A DNA stretch of 35,392 bases from an uncultured Collinsella sp. (GTDB lineage: Bacteria; Actinomycetota; Coriobacteriia; Coriobacteriales; Coriobacteriaceae). The stretch is taken from the NCBI GenBank assembly GCA_900540875.1, contig UQHT01000028.1, positions 1-35,392 on the forward strand. The letters run 5' to 3'. This document shows positions 15,845 to 23,804 of this stretch, piece after piece. Both the position numbers and the translations under genes were made by a program. Positions within the stretch are counted from its first letter, which is position 1, and each line of letters starts with the position of its first letter. The notes beneath the pieces are model-generated. The model saw only the letters and a program-made list of their open reading frames with translations, had not been told where the DNA came from and searched no databases.

Positions 15845-17317
15845 TTACTTGGCCTGCTTATCGAGCGTGGGCTTCATGGCAATCAGGATTGCAGCGGCGA
15901 CCAAGGAGCCAATCACGATGTCCAGGCAGAACAGCGCGACGTTGTTGGTGGCCAGGGCGACAATAAAGCCACCATGCGGAACATAGCAGTCGATGCCCTG
16001 GAAGGCGGCAAGCGCCGCGCCCACGGCAGAGCCGATGCAAATGCCGGGCAGGGTGTGGCCAAGATCCTTGACCGCGAAGGGAATAGCGCCCTCGGTAATA
16101 CCGATGCAGCCCATGAACAGCGCAGAGATGCCCATCTGACGGTCAGCGTCATCGAACTTGTTCTTGGCGATGAGCGCAGCGAGGCCGCAAGCAATCGGGG
16201 GAATGGCGACGGCGACGCGGAACATACCGTTGGGGCCGTAGATGCCGGAGGCCATGATGGCCATGGTAAAGGTCGAAGCGGTCTTGTTGATGGGGCCACC
16301 CATATCGAAAGCGGTCATAACGCCAATGACCAGGCCCAGGACGACGGCGGAGCCGCCCTGCAGGCTGCCGAGCACGCTGGTGAGCCAATCCATCACAAAG
16401 CCAAGCGGCGTGGCCAGGATGTAGATGTAAGCCATGCCCAGGACGAGCGAGGTCAGAATCGGGATGATCAGAATGGGCATGATGGTCTGGATGGTGTTGT
16501 TGACCTTCCAGGTCTTCATCCAGCGGACAAAGTAACCGCAGATGACAGCCATGATCATGGCGCCCAAGAAGCCGGTCGAAACGCTGTTGCCGCTCGGGGT
16601 GACGACGGCGTTGTTAACCAAGTAGCCCAGGACGAAGCCGGGGGCAAGTGCGGGCTTACCGGCCATCGAGTAGGCGATGTATGCCGCAAGCACCGGAATC
16701 ATCATAGAGATGCCGGCCATGCCGATAGTGTTAAGGCTCACCATCAACGGGTTGGTGACCTCCATGCCGCCAGCACCGGCAGTACCGGATGCCAACGAGA
16801 AGGCGAGGAACACGCCACCGATAACGACGATGGGGATAAAATAGGAAACGCCGGTATTGAATGCATTGAGCAGCGTCTTGCCAGGGTCGGCAAAGATGGA
16901 CTGCTTGGACGCCGGTGTCGGGGCCTGCGGGGCAGCGGAGACGGCCTTCTTCTCTGCCTTGGCCTCGGCCTTGGACGCGTCAACGGCACCGCCCGTCGCC
17001 TTGATGATCTCGACAGCCTGGTCGATAATCTTTACCGGATCGGCGATTACATCCGAGGTGCCGACCTTGAGGAACTTGCCCTCGGCCATCTTTTGCTCAA
17101 AACGGTCCTCGTTCTCGACACCCACGTCGACGGACTCGAGCACCAGGTCGGCGGAATCAACGTCTTCCTGCGTGAGCTCATTCTCGATACCCAGACCACC
17201 CTGAGCCTCGACTTTGCACTCGATGCCACGAGCGGCGCATTCATCCTGAATCGCCTTCTGGGCCATATACGTGTGGGCGATACCCACGGTACAGGCGGCA
17301 ACGCCTACGATCTTCAT
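15845..17317 (-). CDS. PTS fructose-family IIBC permease (490 aa)
   Basis: A membrane permease that imports and phosphorylates a sugar or polyol. The IIB domain (about 1-105) has its phospho-cysteine in VAACTVGIAHTYMAQ (Cys9); the usual form is CPTGIAHT, so the residues after Cys are atypical. An Ala/Lys/Pro-rich linker follows (about 120-155). The IIC domain (about 160-485) has eight to ten hydrophobic segments and the DMGGPINKTA and HGGFIVAL motifs. A IIA domain is absent; it is supplied by the gene at 11325. AGGGAAG precedes the ATG at 17317. First gene of the operon, divergent from a LacI-type regulator. Substrate is unknown. Confidence 0.93.
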   Translation of the reverse strand: MKIVGVAACTVGIAHTYMAQKAIQDECAARGIECKVEAQGGLGIENELTQEDVDSADLVLESVDVGVENEDRFEQKMAEGKFLKVGTSDVIADPVKIIDQAVEIIKATGGAVDASKAEAKAEKKAVSAAPQAPTPASKQSIFADPGKTLLNAFNTGVSYFIPIVVIGGVFLAFSLASGTAGAGGMEVTNPLMVSLNTIGMAGISMMIPVLAAYIAYSMAGKPALAPGFVLGYLVNNAVVTPSGNSVSTGFLGAMIMAVICGYFVRWMKTWKVNNTIQTIMPILIIPILTSLVLGMAYIYILATPLGFVMDWLTSVLGSLQGGSAVVLGLVIGVMTAFDMGGPINKTASTFTMAIMASGIYGPNGMFRVAVAIPPIACGLAALIAKNKFDDADRQMGISALFMGCIGITEGAIPFAVKDLGHTLPGICIGSAVGAALAAFQGIDCYVPHGGFIVALATNNVALFCLDIVIGSLVAAAILIAMKPTLDKQAK

Positions 17318-17400
17318 TGCTTCCCTCTTTTCATAGAGTTGCGTGCGCAAGACACCGTTTGCGGAGGCCTCCGGAGCATCCCCTGCCGTTTGGACTTGCT

Positions 17401-17423
17401 GTCTTTTCGACAAGACCAATATA
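17401..17423 (-). promoter_or_regulatory. Candidate IIBC operon -10 box and LacI-type operator
   Basis: Read leftward, TATATT (17418-17423) is a -10 candidate. It is followed at the expected start by GTCTTGTCGAAAAGAC (17401-17416), a palindrome with one mismatched pair and a central CG, as in LacI-family operators. Binding by the divergent LacI-type regulator is inferred. Confidence 0.4.
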
Positions 17424-17490
17424 GGTGCTCGTTTTTCTTAATGCCAGTTTATTTCGGTAAACGCGCAGGTCAGAGCGTTGGTTACGCTAT

Positions 17491-17510
17491 TTAGTTATGC
17501 GTTTAACTAA
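17491..17510. promoter_or_regulatory. TTAGTTA-N6-TAACTAA inverted repeat
   Basis: A perfect 7-bp inverted repeat with a 6-nt spacer in the divergent region between the PTS operon and its LacI-type regulator, a second candidate operator. Confidence 0.4.
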
Positions 17511-17732
17511 AAATGAATCCTGCGATTTTACCCTCGATTTCAAAAGTCAAGAAGTATTTGATTTTCTCGGTAGACGGCAGATGCGCATGCCGGTCACAAA
17601 TTTCGACCCCACCCATATACCGCATTTGTTGCATACTCATATGAAAGGAAAAAGTCGCTCACCAAAGCGCATCCCTCACCAAGACTCAAAGTCATCATGT
17701 TGGAAAATGCTCATCTGTCGGAAGGAGTCGCT

Positions 17733-18743
17733 GTGGCAAAACAGCGCGTTACGATCGCAGACGTCGCTCGAGAGGCGGGAACCTCGACGGCAAGCGTCTC
17801 GTATTACCTCAACGACAAACGAGAAAAGCTTAGCGAGAAGACGCAGGCAAAGATTGCGCGCGTCATCAAGGAACTCGGATACGTTCCCAACGCCCAAGCG
17901 CAAACGCTCACCGGCAAGCAAACCCACGTCATCGCCATCATCATCTTGGATAACACCAACAAATGGGCAGGCCTCGTCCTCAACGGCATGGAGCAGGTCA
18001 TGCTCCCCGCGGGCTACCAGACGGTCGTTTGCACGAGCAACTTTAATCCCGAGACCGAGCTCATGTATGTCGACAAAATGCTCTCACTGGGCGTCGATGG
18101 TTTTATCATCCAGCCCACGGCAAATTTCAAGGCAGTCCACGACCGCATCAAGCGCGCCGACAAGCCCGTCGTCTTTTTTGACGCGGCCATCTACAGCCCA
18201 GGCACCAGCTGGATCAAAACCAACCTCTACGACGGCGTGTACAATGCCACGCAGGCGCTTCTCGACGCCGGCTACGAAGACTTCTTTTCCATCGCCGCCA
18301 ACATGACCGAAATGCGCACTCGCATGGAACGTTTTCAGGGATATGCCGAGGCATTGGCCGCGAATGGGCAGCTCTACAAAGCCATCCCCATCGATCACAA
18401 CAAGCCGTCAATCAACGAGCTTACCGAATACTTTAAATACAAGTTCAACCCCGCCAAGCGCACGCTCATCTTCGTACAAAACCAATGGGCGCTTCCCCGT
18501 GTCTACAAGGCCCTCCAACCCATGGCCCATCTACTTCCGCAGCAAATAGGTCTTTTGGGACTCAACTGCGAAGACTGGACCAACCTCACCACGCCGACCG
18601 TCTCCACGATCATCGAGCCCGTCGACCAGGAAGGCAGGGAGGCGGCCGAGATGCTGCTCGCCTTGCTTGATGGCAGCAGCCAACCCGGCGAGCAGCGCAT
18701 TCTCGAGTGCAAGCTCAACTGGCTCGACTCCACCTCGATCTAG
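17733..18743 (+). CDS. LacI family transcriptional regulator of the PTS operon (336 aa)
   Basis: The LacI-type HTH (RVTIADVAREAGTSTASVSY, residues 5-24) and hinge (NAQAQTLTGKQ) are followed by a PBP-like effector domain to the end (LNWLDSTSI). I use the GTG at 17733 because GGAAGGAG lies just upstream and the HTH begins at once, as in other LacI proteins; an ATG at 17697 would add 12 residues and lacks a good site. It is transcribed divergently from the PTS/transketolase/transaldolase operon, which is its probable target, with effector probably the phosphorylated substrate. The leader from 17511 to 17732 is AT-rich and carries GCGCATGC-type short palindromes. Confidence 0.92.
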   Translation: MAKQRVTIADVAREAGTSTASVSYYLNDKREKLSEKTQAKIARVIKELGYVPNAQAQTLTGKQTHVIAIIILDNTNKWAGLVLNGMEQVMLPAGYQTVVCTSNFNPETELMYVDKMLSLGVDGFIIQPTANFKAVHDRIKRADKPVVFFDAAIYSPGTSWIKTNLYDGVYNATQALLDAGYEDFFSIAANMTEMRTRMERFQGYAEALAANGQLYKAIPIDHNKPSINELTEYFKYKFNPAKRTLIFVQNQWALPRVYKALQPMAHLLPQQIGLLGLNCEDWTNLTTPTVSTIIEPVDQEGREAAEMLLALLDGSSQPGEQRILECKLNWLDSTSI

Positions 18744-18831
18744 CCATACGTCAAATATGAAGCAAATGAACCAGTAGCGTTTGTCCCAAATCTTAAGTAT
18801 TTGTTCGACAGAACGGCCTCTGCCGGCTCCT

Positions 18832-18840
18832 GCTAGACTG
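18832..18840 (+). promoter_or_regulatory. Extended -10 promoter of the nuclease gene
   Basis: TGCTAGACT: TAGACT with an upstream TG-N. The start would be near 18847, 26 nt before the ATG. No clear -35 box is seen, as often with extended -10 promoters. Confidence 0.45.
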
Positions 18841-18872
18841 GTAGATTCCCAACCGTCCATCCAGGAGCCTCA

Positions 18873-19832
18873 ATGTCGCGCAAGTCCGCCTACAAGCAAG
18901 CACTTTCCATCGGCACCGCCGTGGTGCTGGGGTTTGCGCTGTTTACGGGATCGCTCGATGGGGCGCCCAAGTTGCTGTCGCCGCAAAGTGATGAGCAGGC
19001 GGCGGCCCTGGCCGAGAAGCAAAACGAGAGTCCCAGCCGCACCGACGACGAGGCGGACTTGGTCGCCCGGCTCGAATCGGGAACAGCGAGCTCCGAGGAC
19101 TCCGGCAATGGCTCCGAATCCGCCACGACCAACGGCAACGTTGCCGAGGACAGCTCCACTACCCCCATCGACGAGGTCGAAAACCCCGACCTCAACCGCG
19201 CGCGCGGCGTATACCTCACCAGCATTCCTGACTACGCCGGTAACCCCTACGTCGCCCTTCGCGCCGATGGTACGCACCCGCTTGGCACGCCGTCGTTCAC
19301 GCTCGATGAATACGAACGGGCCACCGAAGAGGGCTGCTTTAAGAAGTTCTCTAAACTCGACAGCCTGGGCCGTACCCGCAAAGCGCTCGCCTGCATAGGG
19401 CCCGAATCGCTCGGCCAAGGCAAGCGCGGTGATATCTCGCGTATCCATCCCGCCGGTTGGCACCAGCAGCGCTACGACTTTATTCCAGGCCAGAGCCTCT
19501 ACAACCGCTGCCACCTCATCGCCTGGTCGCTCTGCGGCGAAAATGCCAATCGCAAGAATCTCCTCACCGGCACGCGCTATCTCAACGAGACGGGCATGCT
19601 GCCGTTTGAGGAGCAAATTCTTAACTACATCCACGACACGGGCAACCATGTTCTCTATCGCGTCACACCCATGTATAACGAAGAGGAACTTGTCTGCCGT
19701 GGCGTGCGCCTCGAGGCGCAATCGGTCGAGGACCACGGCAAGGCCCTCTGCTTCCACGTATATTGCTACAACCTGCAGCCGCATGCGCAGATCGACTACG
19801 CCACCGGCCGCAATCAGGCCTCGGGGGACTAG
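18873..19832 (+). CDS. Membrane-anchored DNA/RNA non-specific endonuclease (319 aa)
   Basis: Residues 8-27 are a hydrophobic signal anchor or signal peptide (ALSIGTAVVLGFALFTG). Residues about 30-105 form an acidic Ser/Thr/Glu-rich spacer. The C-terminal two thirds hold a beta-beta-alpha-metal nuclease core: YNRCHLIAWSLCGEN (about 210-224) with the general-base His, then NRKNLLTGTRYLN with the Mg-binding Asn region. This is the streptococcal EndA/streptodornase-like class in which DRGH is replaced by NRCH. It should cleave DNA and RNA at the cell surface or outside, for nutrient scavenging, DNA uptake or matrix degradation. AGGAG precedes the ATG. Monocistronic. Confidence 0.88.
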   Translation: MSRKSAYKQALSIGTAVVLGFALFTGSLDGAPKLLSPQSDEQAAALAEKQNESPSRTDDEADLVARLESGTASSEDSGNGSESATTNGNVAEDSSTTPIDEVENPDLNRARGVYLTSIPDYAGNPYVALRADGTHPLGTPSFTLDEYERATEEGCFKKFSKLDSLGRTRKALACIGPESLGQGKRGDISRIHPAGWHQQRYDFIPGQSLYNRCHLIAWSLCGENANRKNLLTGTRYLNETGMLPFEEQILNYIHDTGNHVLYRVTPMYNEEELVCRGVRLEAQSVEDHGKALCFHVYCYNLQPHAQIDYATGRNQASGD

Positions 19833-19891
19833 GGCCGACTAAGCTGCCCCAAAACCTAACATGATCCGTTTTCCTCCGTCCCCTAGGGATC

Positions 19892-19927
19892 AAAAAGGGC
19901 CGCCCTGGATTGCCCAGAGCGGCCCTT
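19892..19927 (-). terminator. Terminator after the EF-G-like gene (also serves the nuclease gene)
   Basis: AAGGGCCGC (19895-19903) pairs with GCGGCCCTT (19919-19927); five A at 19892-19896 make a U tract for the leftward transcript. It lies between convergent genes. Confidence 0.8.
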
Positions 19928-19961
19928 GCATCGGCATGTATGTTGCAGGCAAAGCCCCGCG

Positions 19962-22037
19962 CTACTTGGCGCGGCCCTCCTCATAGCGCTCGACCAGCTT
20001 GGCCTGAACGTCATAAGGCACCTGCTCATAGCCTGCGGGCTTCATGGTAAAGTCACCCGTGCCGCGCGTGATAGAGCGCAGGCGCGTCGAGTAATCCGTC
20101 AGCTCGGCCAGCGGGGCCTGGGCAATGACCACGGTATCGCCGCGCTCGTCGGTCTCCATACCCGTCACGCGACCGCGCGAGGCCGAGATGTCGCCCATCA
20201 CGGCGCCGGCATAGCTCTCGGGGATAGTCACCGTAATTTCCTCGATGGGCTCCAGCACCACCGGGTCGGCATCGGCACACGCCTTGCGCAGGCCGATGCG
20301 AGCCGCCGCGCGGAACGCCATCTCGTTGGAGTCGACGCTGTGATACGAGCCGTCGTACACAGCCACGCGAATGCCCGTGAGCGGGTAGCCAGCGATGATG
20401 CCGTCCTTCATGGTCTCCTGGACACCCTTGTCCACGGCGGGGATGAGCGAGCGCGGGATGCGGCCGCCCACGACCTCGTCAACAAACTCATAGCCGTCGC
20501 TCGTGCCGTCGGGCCCAATGAGCGGCTCCACGCGCAGCCAGCAGTCGCCGTACTGCCCGGCGCCGCCGGTCTGCTTCTTGTGGCGACCCTGGGCGCTTGC
20601 CGTGCGGCGGATGGTCTCGCGATACGGAATGCGGATCGGCACGCTCTTTGCCACAACCTTGGTACGGTCCTCCAAACGGTTGAGCAGCACCGAAACCTGC
20701 GCCTCGCCCACCGCCGAGATAATGGTCTGGCCGGTCTCCTCGTCGCGGTCGATGCTCATGGTCGGATCGGCCTTGCAGGCCTTCTCGATAAACGTGTAGA
20801 GCTTCTCTTCGTCGCCGCGATTCTCGGCCTCGATGGCAATACGGTACTGCGAGTTGGGGAACTTAAACGCCGCAGCCTCGACCTTACCGGTAATCGAGAG
20901 CGTGTCGCCCGTCTCGGCAGCCAGCTTGGGCGCCACGATGATATCGCCGGCATAGGCGTGGCCGACCTCGGTCATGTCACGACCGCACATCACATACAGG
21001 TGAGCCAGACGCTCGCCCTTGCGCGTGCGCGCATTGATCAGCTCAAGGCCCGGCTCAAGCGTGCCCGTCAGCACCTTGATAAAGCTGATGCGACCCTGTT
21101 GCGGATCGGCCAGGGTCTTAAACACAAATGCCACCGGACGGTCATCGTCACTCGAGATCTTGAGCGAGTCGCCGTCGATGAGCGGCATCTCGCCGTAGTC
21201 GGTCGGCGCCGGGAAGTACGTGGCGATGTCGTCCATCAGCGAGTTGACGCCCTGCTCCTTAATGCAATCGCCCGCAAAGACCGGCACAAAAATGCGCTCG
21301 GCAATCGCCTTCGACAGCAGGCCCTCGAGCTCCTCCTGCGTCAGCGTCTCCTCGCCTTCCAGGTATTTCATCATCAGCTCGTCGTCAGCCTCGGCCACCA
21401 GCTCGCACAGATGGTCGTGGGCCTCCTCGGCCTGGGCACGATACTCCTCGGGAATCTCCGACTCAACGGCTTCGGCGCCGTTGCAATGGCGCGCCTTCAT
21501 GCGCACCAGGTCGATGATGCCGTCAAAGTCCTCGCCCTCGCCCCAGGGAAGGGTCACGGCGCCCAGACGCGTGCCAAAGCGCTCCTGCAGCAGGTCCATC
21601 GTGGTCGCAAAGCTGGCCTCGGAGCGCGACAGGCGGTTTACAAACACCGCACGCGCCAGACGCAGGTCCTCGGCGGCATACCAGAGCTTAACCGTCGTAG
21701 GCTGCGGGCCGGCCTCGGCGTCGACAACAAACAGAGCCGTCTCGCAGACGCTCATCGCGGCATAGGCGTCGCCGATAAAATCGGGATAGCACGGGGCATC
21801 GAGCACGTTGATGCGCGCGCCCTTCCAGTCGATCGGCGCAATGGTCGTCGAGATGGAAAATGCACGCTTGACCTCTTCGGGGTCATAGTCGAGCGTGGGC
21901 TTGGTGCCGTCGTGGCCGCCCAGGCGGGCGGTCTTGCCGGAAAGGTGGAGCATGGCCTCGGCGAGTGAAGTCTTGCCCACCCCGCCTTGGCCTACGAGCA
22001 CCACGTTCCTTACGTTACCGGTCTTGGGAGCACCCAT
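19962..22037 (-). CDS. Elongation factor G-like GTPase with altered G motifs (691 aa)
   Basis: It is full length for EF-G and collinear through domains II to V, with the domain IV-V signatures of the family. The G domain differs from canonical EF-G. G1 is GQGGVGKTS (16-24) instead of AHIDAGKTT. G3 is DAPCYPDF (80-87) instead of DTPGHVDF, so the histidine that drives GTP hydrolysis is Tyr84. G4 is NRLSR (134-138) instead of NKMDR. This fits the second EF-G-like group of Actinobacteria (FusA2-like), whose role is unclear; ribosome rescue, recycling or antibiotic protection are possible. GGAGGT lies directly upstream of the ATG at 22037. Monocistronic. Confidence 0.9.
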   Translation of the reverse strand: MGAPKTGNVRNVVLVGQGGVGKTSLAEAMLHLSGKTARLGGHDGTKPTLDYDPEEVKRAFSISTTIAPIDWKGARINVLDAPCYPDFIGDAYAAMSVCETALFVVDAEAGPQPTTVKLWYAAEDLRLARAVFVNRLSRSEASFATTMDLLQERFGTRLGAVTLPWGEGEDFDGIIDLVRMKARHCNGAEAVESEIPEEYRAQAEEAHDHLCELVAEADDELMMKYLEGEETLTQEELEGLLSKAIAERIFVPVFAGDCIKEQGVNSLMDDIATYFPAPTDYGEMPLIDGDSLKISSDDDRPVAFVFKTLADPQQGRISFIKVLTGTLEPGLELINARTRKGERLAHLYVMCGRDMTEVGHAYAGDIIVAPKLAAETGDTLSITGKVEAAAFKFPNSQYRIAIEAENRGDEEKLYTFIEKACKADPTMSIDRDEETGQTIISAVGEAQVSVLLNRLEDRTKVVAKSVPIRIPYRETIRRTASAQGRHKKQTGGAGQYGDCWLRVEPLIGPDGTSDGYEFVDEVVGGRIPRSLIPAVDKGVQETMKDGIIAGYPLTGIRVAVYDGSYHSVDSNEMAFRAAARIGLRKACADADPVVLEPIEEITVTIPESYAGAVMGDISASRGRVTGMETDERGDTVVIAQAPLAELTDYSTRLRSITRGTGDFTMKPAGYEQVPYDVQAKLVERYEEGRAK

Positions 22038-22347
22038 GATGACCTCCTTGCAGGGCCGCGCGCAATGCGCGACGCCAACGGGGAGAGTTCGCGGTCGGTG
22101 CCGTCCTGGGAGCAGCATGGTCGGCAGCCGAGCCGACTCACCCTCCAAATGTCCTATGCCACCACCCTACCCTCACGGGCGGCTGTCCATGCATACCTTT
22201 CGGCGCACGTATGAATACAGGCGGCGAGAGGAAGAGACAAGCTTGTGAGTCGATTATTGAACCCCGTCGACGCAAACAAAAAGCCGCCACAGACCGTAAG
22301 ACCTGCGGCGGCTTCGCCTCAATTAATAGTTGAGTAAATACCTGAGC
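22038..22347. other. Intergenic region upstream of EF-G-like gene
   Basis: This stretch holds the leader of the EF-G-like gene and, at 22278-22314, the terminator of the ABC importer operon. A weak TTGTCT-N17-TATTCA pair (leftward) lies near 22202-22232. I see no additional gene. Confidence 0.4.
22278..22314 (-). terminator. Terminator of the amino-acid ABC importer operon
   Basis: AAGCCGCCACAG (22281-22292) pairs with CTGCGGCGGCTT (22303-22314; one G-U pair in the RNA). AAAAA at 22278-22282 gives a U tract leftward. Confidence 0.85.
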
Positions 22348-23112
22348 CTATCCCTCGATACGGCTCAAGAACTCACGCGTGCGCCGCTCGCGCGGATGGT
22401 CGATGACCTGCTCGGCAGGACCCTCCTCGACAATACGACCGCCATCCATAAAGACCACGCGGTCGGCAACATCGCGCGCAAACTGCATCGCGTGGGTCAC
22501 GATTACCATCGTCATATTCTGCGCCGCCAGGTCCTTAATGACGCGCAGCACCTCGGCCGTCAACTCTGGATCGAGCGCCGAGGTCGGCTCATCAAAGAAC
22601 AAGATTTCCGGGTCGAGCGCCAGGGCGCGGGCAATACTCACGCGCTGCTGCTGGCCGCCCGAAAGCTCACATGGCACCTTGTTCTCATTGCCCGTAAGCC
22701 CCATCTGTGCAATAAGCTCGTGTGCGCGGGCCTCCGCCTGCTCGCGCGGGCGCTTAAGCACGCGGATCGGTGCATCGGTGATGTTTTTCATCACGGTATA
22801 GTGCGGGAACAGATTGTAGTTCTGAAACACCAGACCAAACCGCGAGCGCGCCTGTTTAGGTACATCGCCCTTTGCGTACACCGCGCCCGAACCCGCATCC
22901 GTCGCGACGGCAAGGTCGCCAAACGAGAGCGAGCCACCATCGAGCGTCTCGAGCAGCGTGGCACAGCGCAGCAGCGTGGACTTACCGCCGCCCGAAGGCC
23001 CGATAATCGCCACGACCTCGCCACGCTTTACCTCGAGCGAGATATCCTTGAGCACCTCATTGCCGCCAAACGCCTTGCGTGCGTTCGCTATATTCATTAC
23101 CGTTCCGGACAC
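22348..23112 (-). CDS. Polar amino-acid ABC transporter, ATP-binding subunit (254 aa)
   Basis: An ABC ATPase of the GlnQ/HisP type, powering amino-acid import. Walker A is GPSGGGKST, the signature is LSGGQQQRVSIARAL, Walker B is ILFFDEPTSAL, and the H-loop is VTHAM. Length is typical. Start choice: GTG at 23112 with GGAGGT four bases upstream. In-frame alternatives at 23124 (ATG), 23139 (GTG) and 23097 (ATG) have weaker context. It is the third gene of the operon, after the binding protein and permease, with 38 bp between the permease stop and this start. A terminator follows. Confidence 0.93.
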   Translation of the reverse strand: MSGTVMNIANARKAFGGNEVLKDISLEVKRGEVVAIIGPSGGGKSTLLRCATLLETLDGGSLSFGDLAVATDAGSGAVYAKGDVPKQARSRFGLVFQNYNLFPHYTVMKNITDAPIRVLKRPREQAEARAHELIAQMGLTGNENKVPCELSGGQQQRVSIARALALDPEILFFDEPTSALDPELTAEVLRVIKDLAAQNMTMVIVTHAMQFARDVADRVVFMDGGRIVEEGPAEQVIDHPRERRTREFLSRIEG

Positions 23113-23150
23113 GGGAACCTCCATGTGTTTGAAAAGCACGACGGAACAGG

Positions 23151-23804
23151 CTAGTCGTGGTAGTAGTCAAGTCGCTTTTCGGCAGCGCCAAGCAGCATCT
23201 CGACGACGAAGTTAAAGACCCAGTAAATCAGCGCCGCAATCGCAAACGGCACCATGCTCACCTGCGAGGCGACCAGCGCCTTGGCCGTCGAGAACATCTC
23301 GCCCACGCCAATGGCAAATGCCAGCGACGTGTCCTTGACCAGCGTGATGATCTCGTTGCCCATCGCCGGCAAAATACGCTTAGCGACCTGCGGCATCACG
23401 ATGTACAAAAAAGTCTGCAGGCGCGAATAGCCCAGCACCCCGGCGGCCTCGTATTGACCGCGCGGAATGGACTGCAGGCCCGAGCGATAGATCTCTGCAA
23501 AGTAGCCGGCGTAGTTGATGATGAATGCCACAACGCACGCCGTCCATTTGGAATCGGGCGTGAGCGAGATGCCAAACACGTAGTACGGGGCAAAGTAGAT
23601 GGCAAACATCTGCAGCATGAGCGGCGTGCCACGCATGACCGAAATGTAGATGCGCGCAATCCAGCGAAGCGGCGCGATCTTACTCATACGCATAAACGCC
23701 ACGGGGATTCCCAACGGAATCGATCCGAGCAGCGTCAGCACAAACAGCTGCAAGCTGACCAAGAAGCCCTGGCCAAGCATCTGCATCATGACCTGAATAG
23801 ACAT
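23151..23804 (-). CDS. Polar amino-acid ABC transporter permease (217 aa)
   Basis: A HisM/GlnP-family inner-membrane permease with about five transmembrane segments. The EAA-loop motif contacting the ATPase is visible as YEAAGVLGYSRLQTF (about residues 137-151), and the N-terminal RGTPLMLQMF segment is typical. The ATG at 23804 overlaps the stop of the binding-protein gene by one base (TAATG), so translation is probably coupled; a TTG five codons upstream is an unlikely alternative. One permease gene implies a homodimeric channel. Confidence 0.93.
   Translation of the reverse strand: MSIQVMMQMLGQGFLVSLQLFVLTLLGSIPLGIPVAFMRMSKIAPLRWIARIYISVMRGTPLMLQMFAIYFAPYYVFGISLTPDSKWTACVVAFIINYAGYFAEIYRSGLQSIPRGQYEAAGVLGYSRLQTFLYIVMPQVAKRILPAMGNEIITLVKDTSLAFAIGVGEMFSTAKALVASQVSMVPFAIAALIYWVFNFVVEMLLGAAEKRLDYYHD

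Noticed and set aside
15974..17494. 506-codon open frame antisense to PTS IIBC
   Set aside because: Its product is Asp/Gly/His-rich and repetitive, as expected from reading membrane-protein codons backwards. No ribosome binding site.
18744..18831. Terminator after the LacI-type gene of the PTS operon
   Set aside because: No stable stem with a T tract is visible between the stop and the nuclease promoter.
19926..21968. 680-codon open frame antisense to the EF-G-like gene
   Set aside because: A high-GC shadow frame: composition is Arg/Leu/His-rich without domains, and it runs through the EF-G-like terminator.
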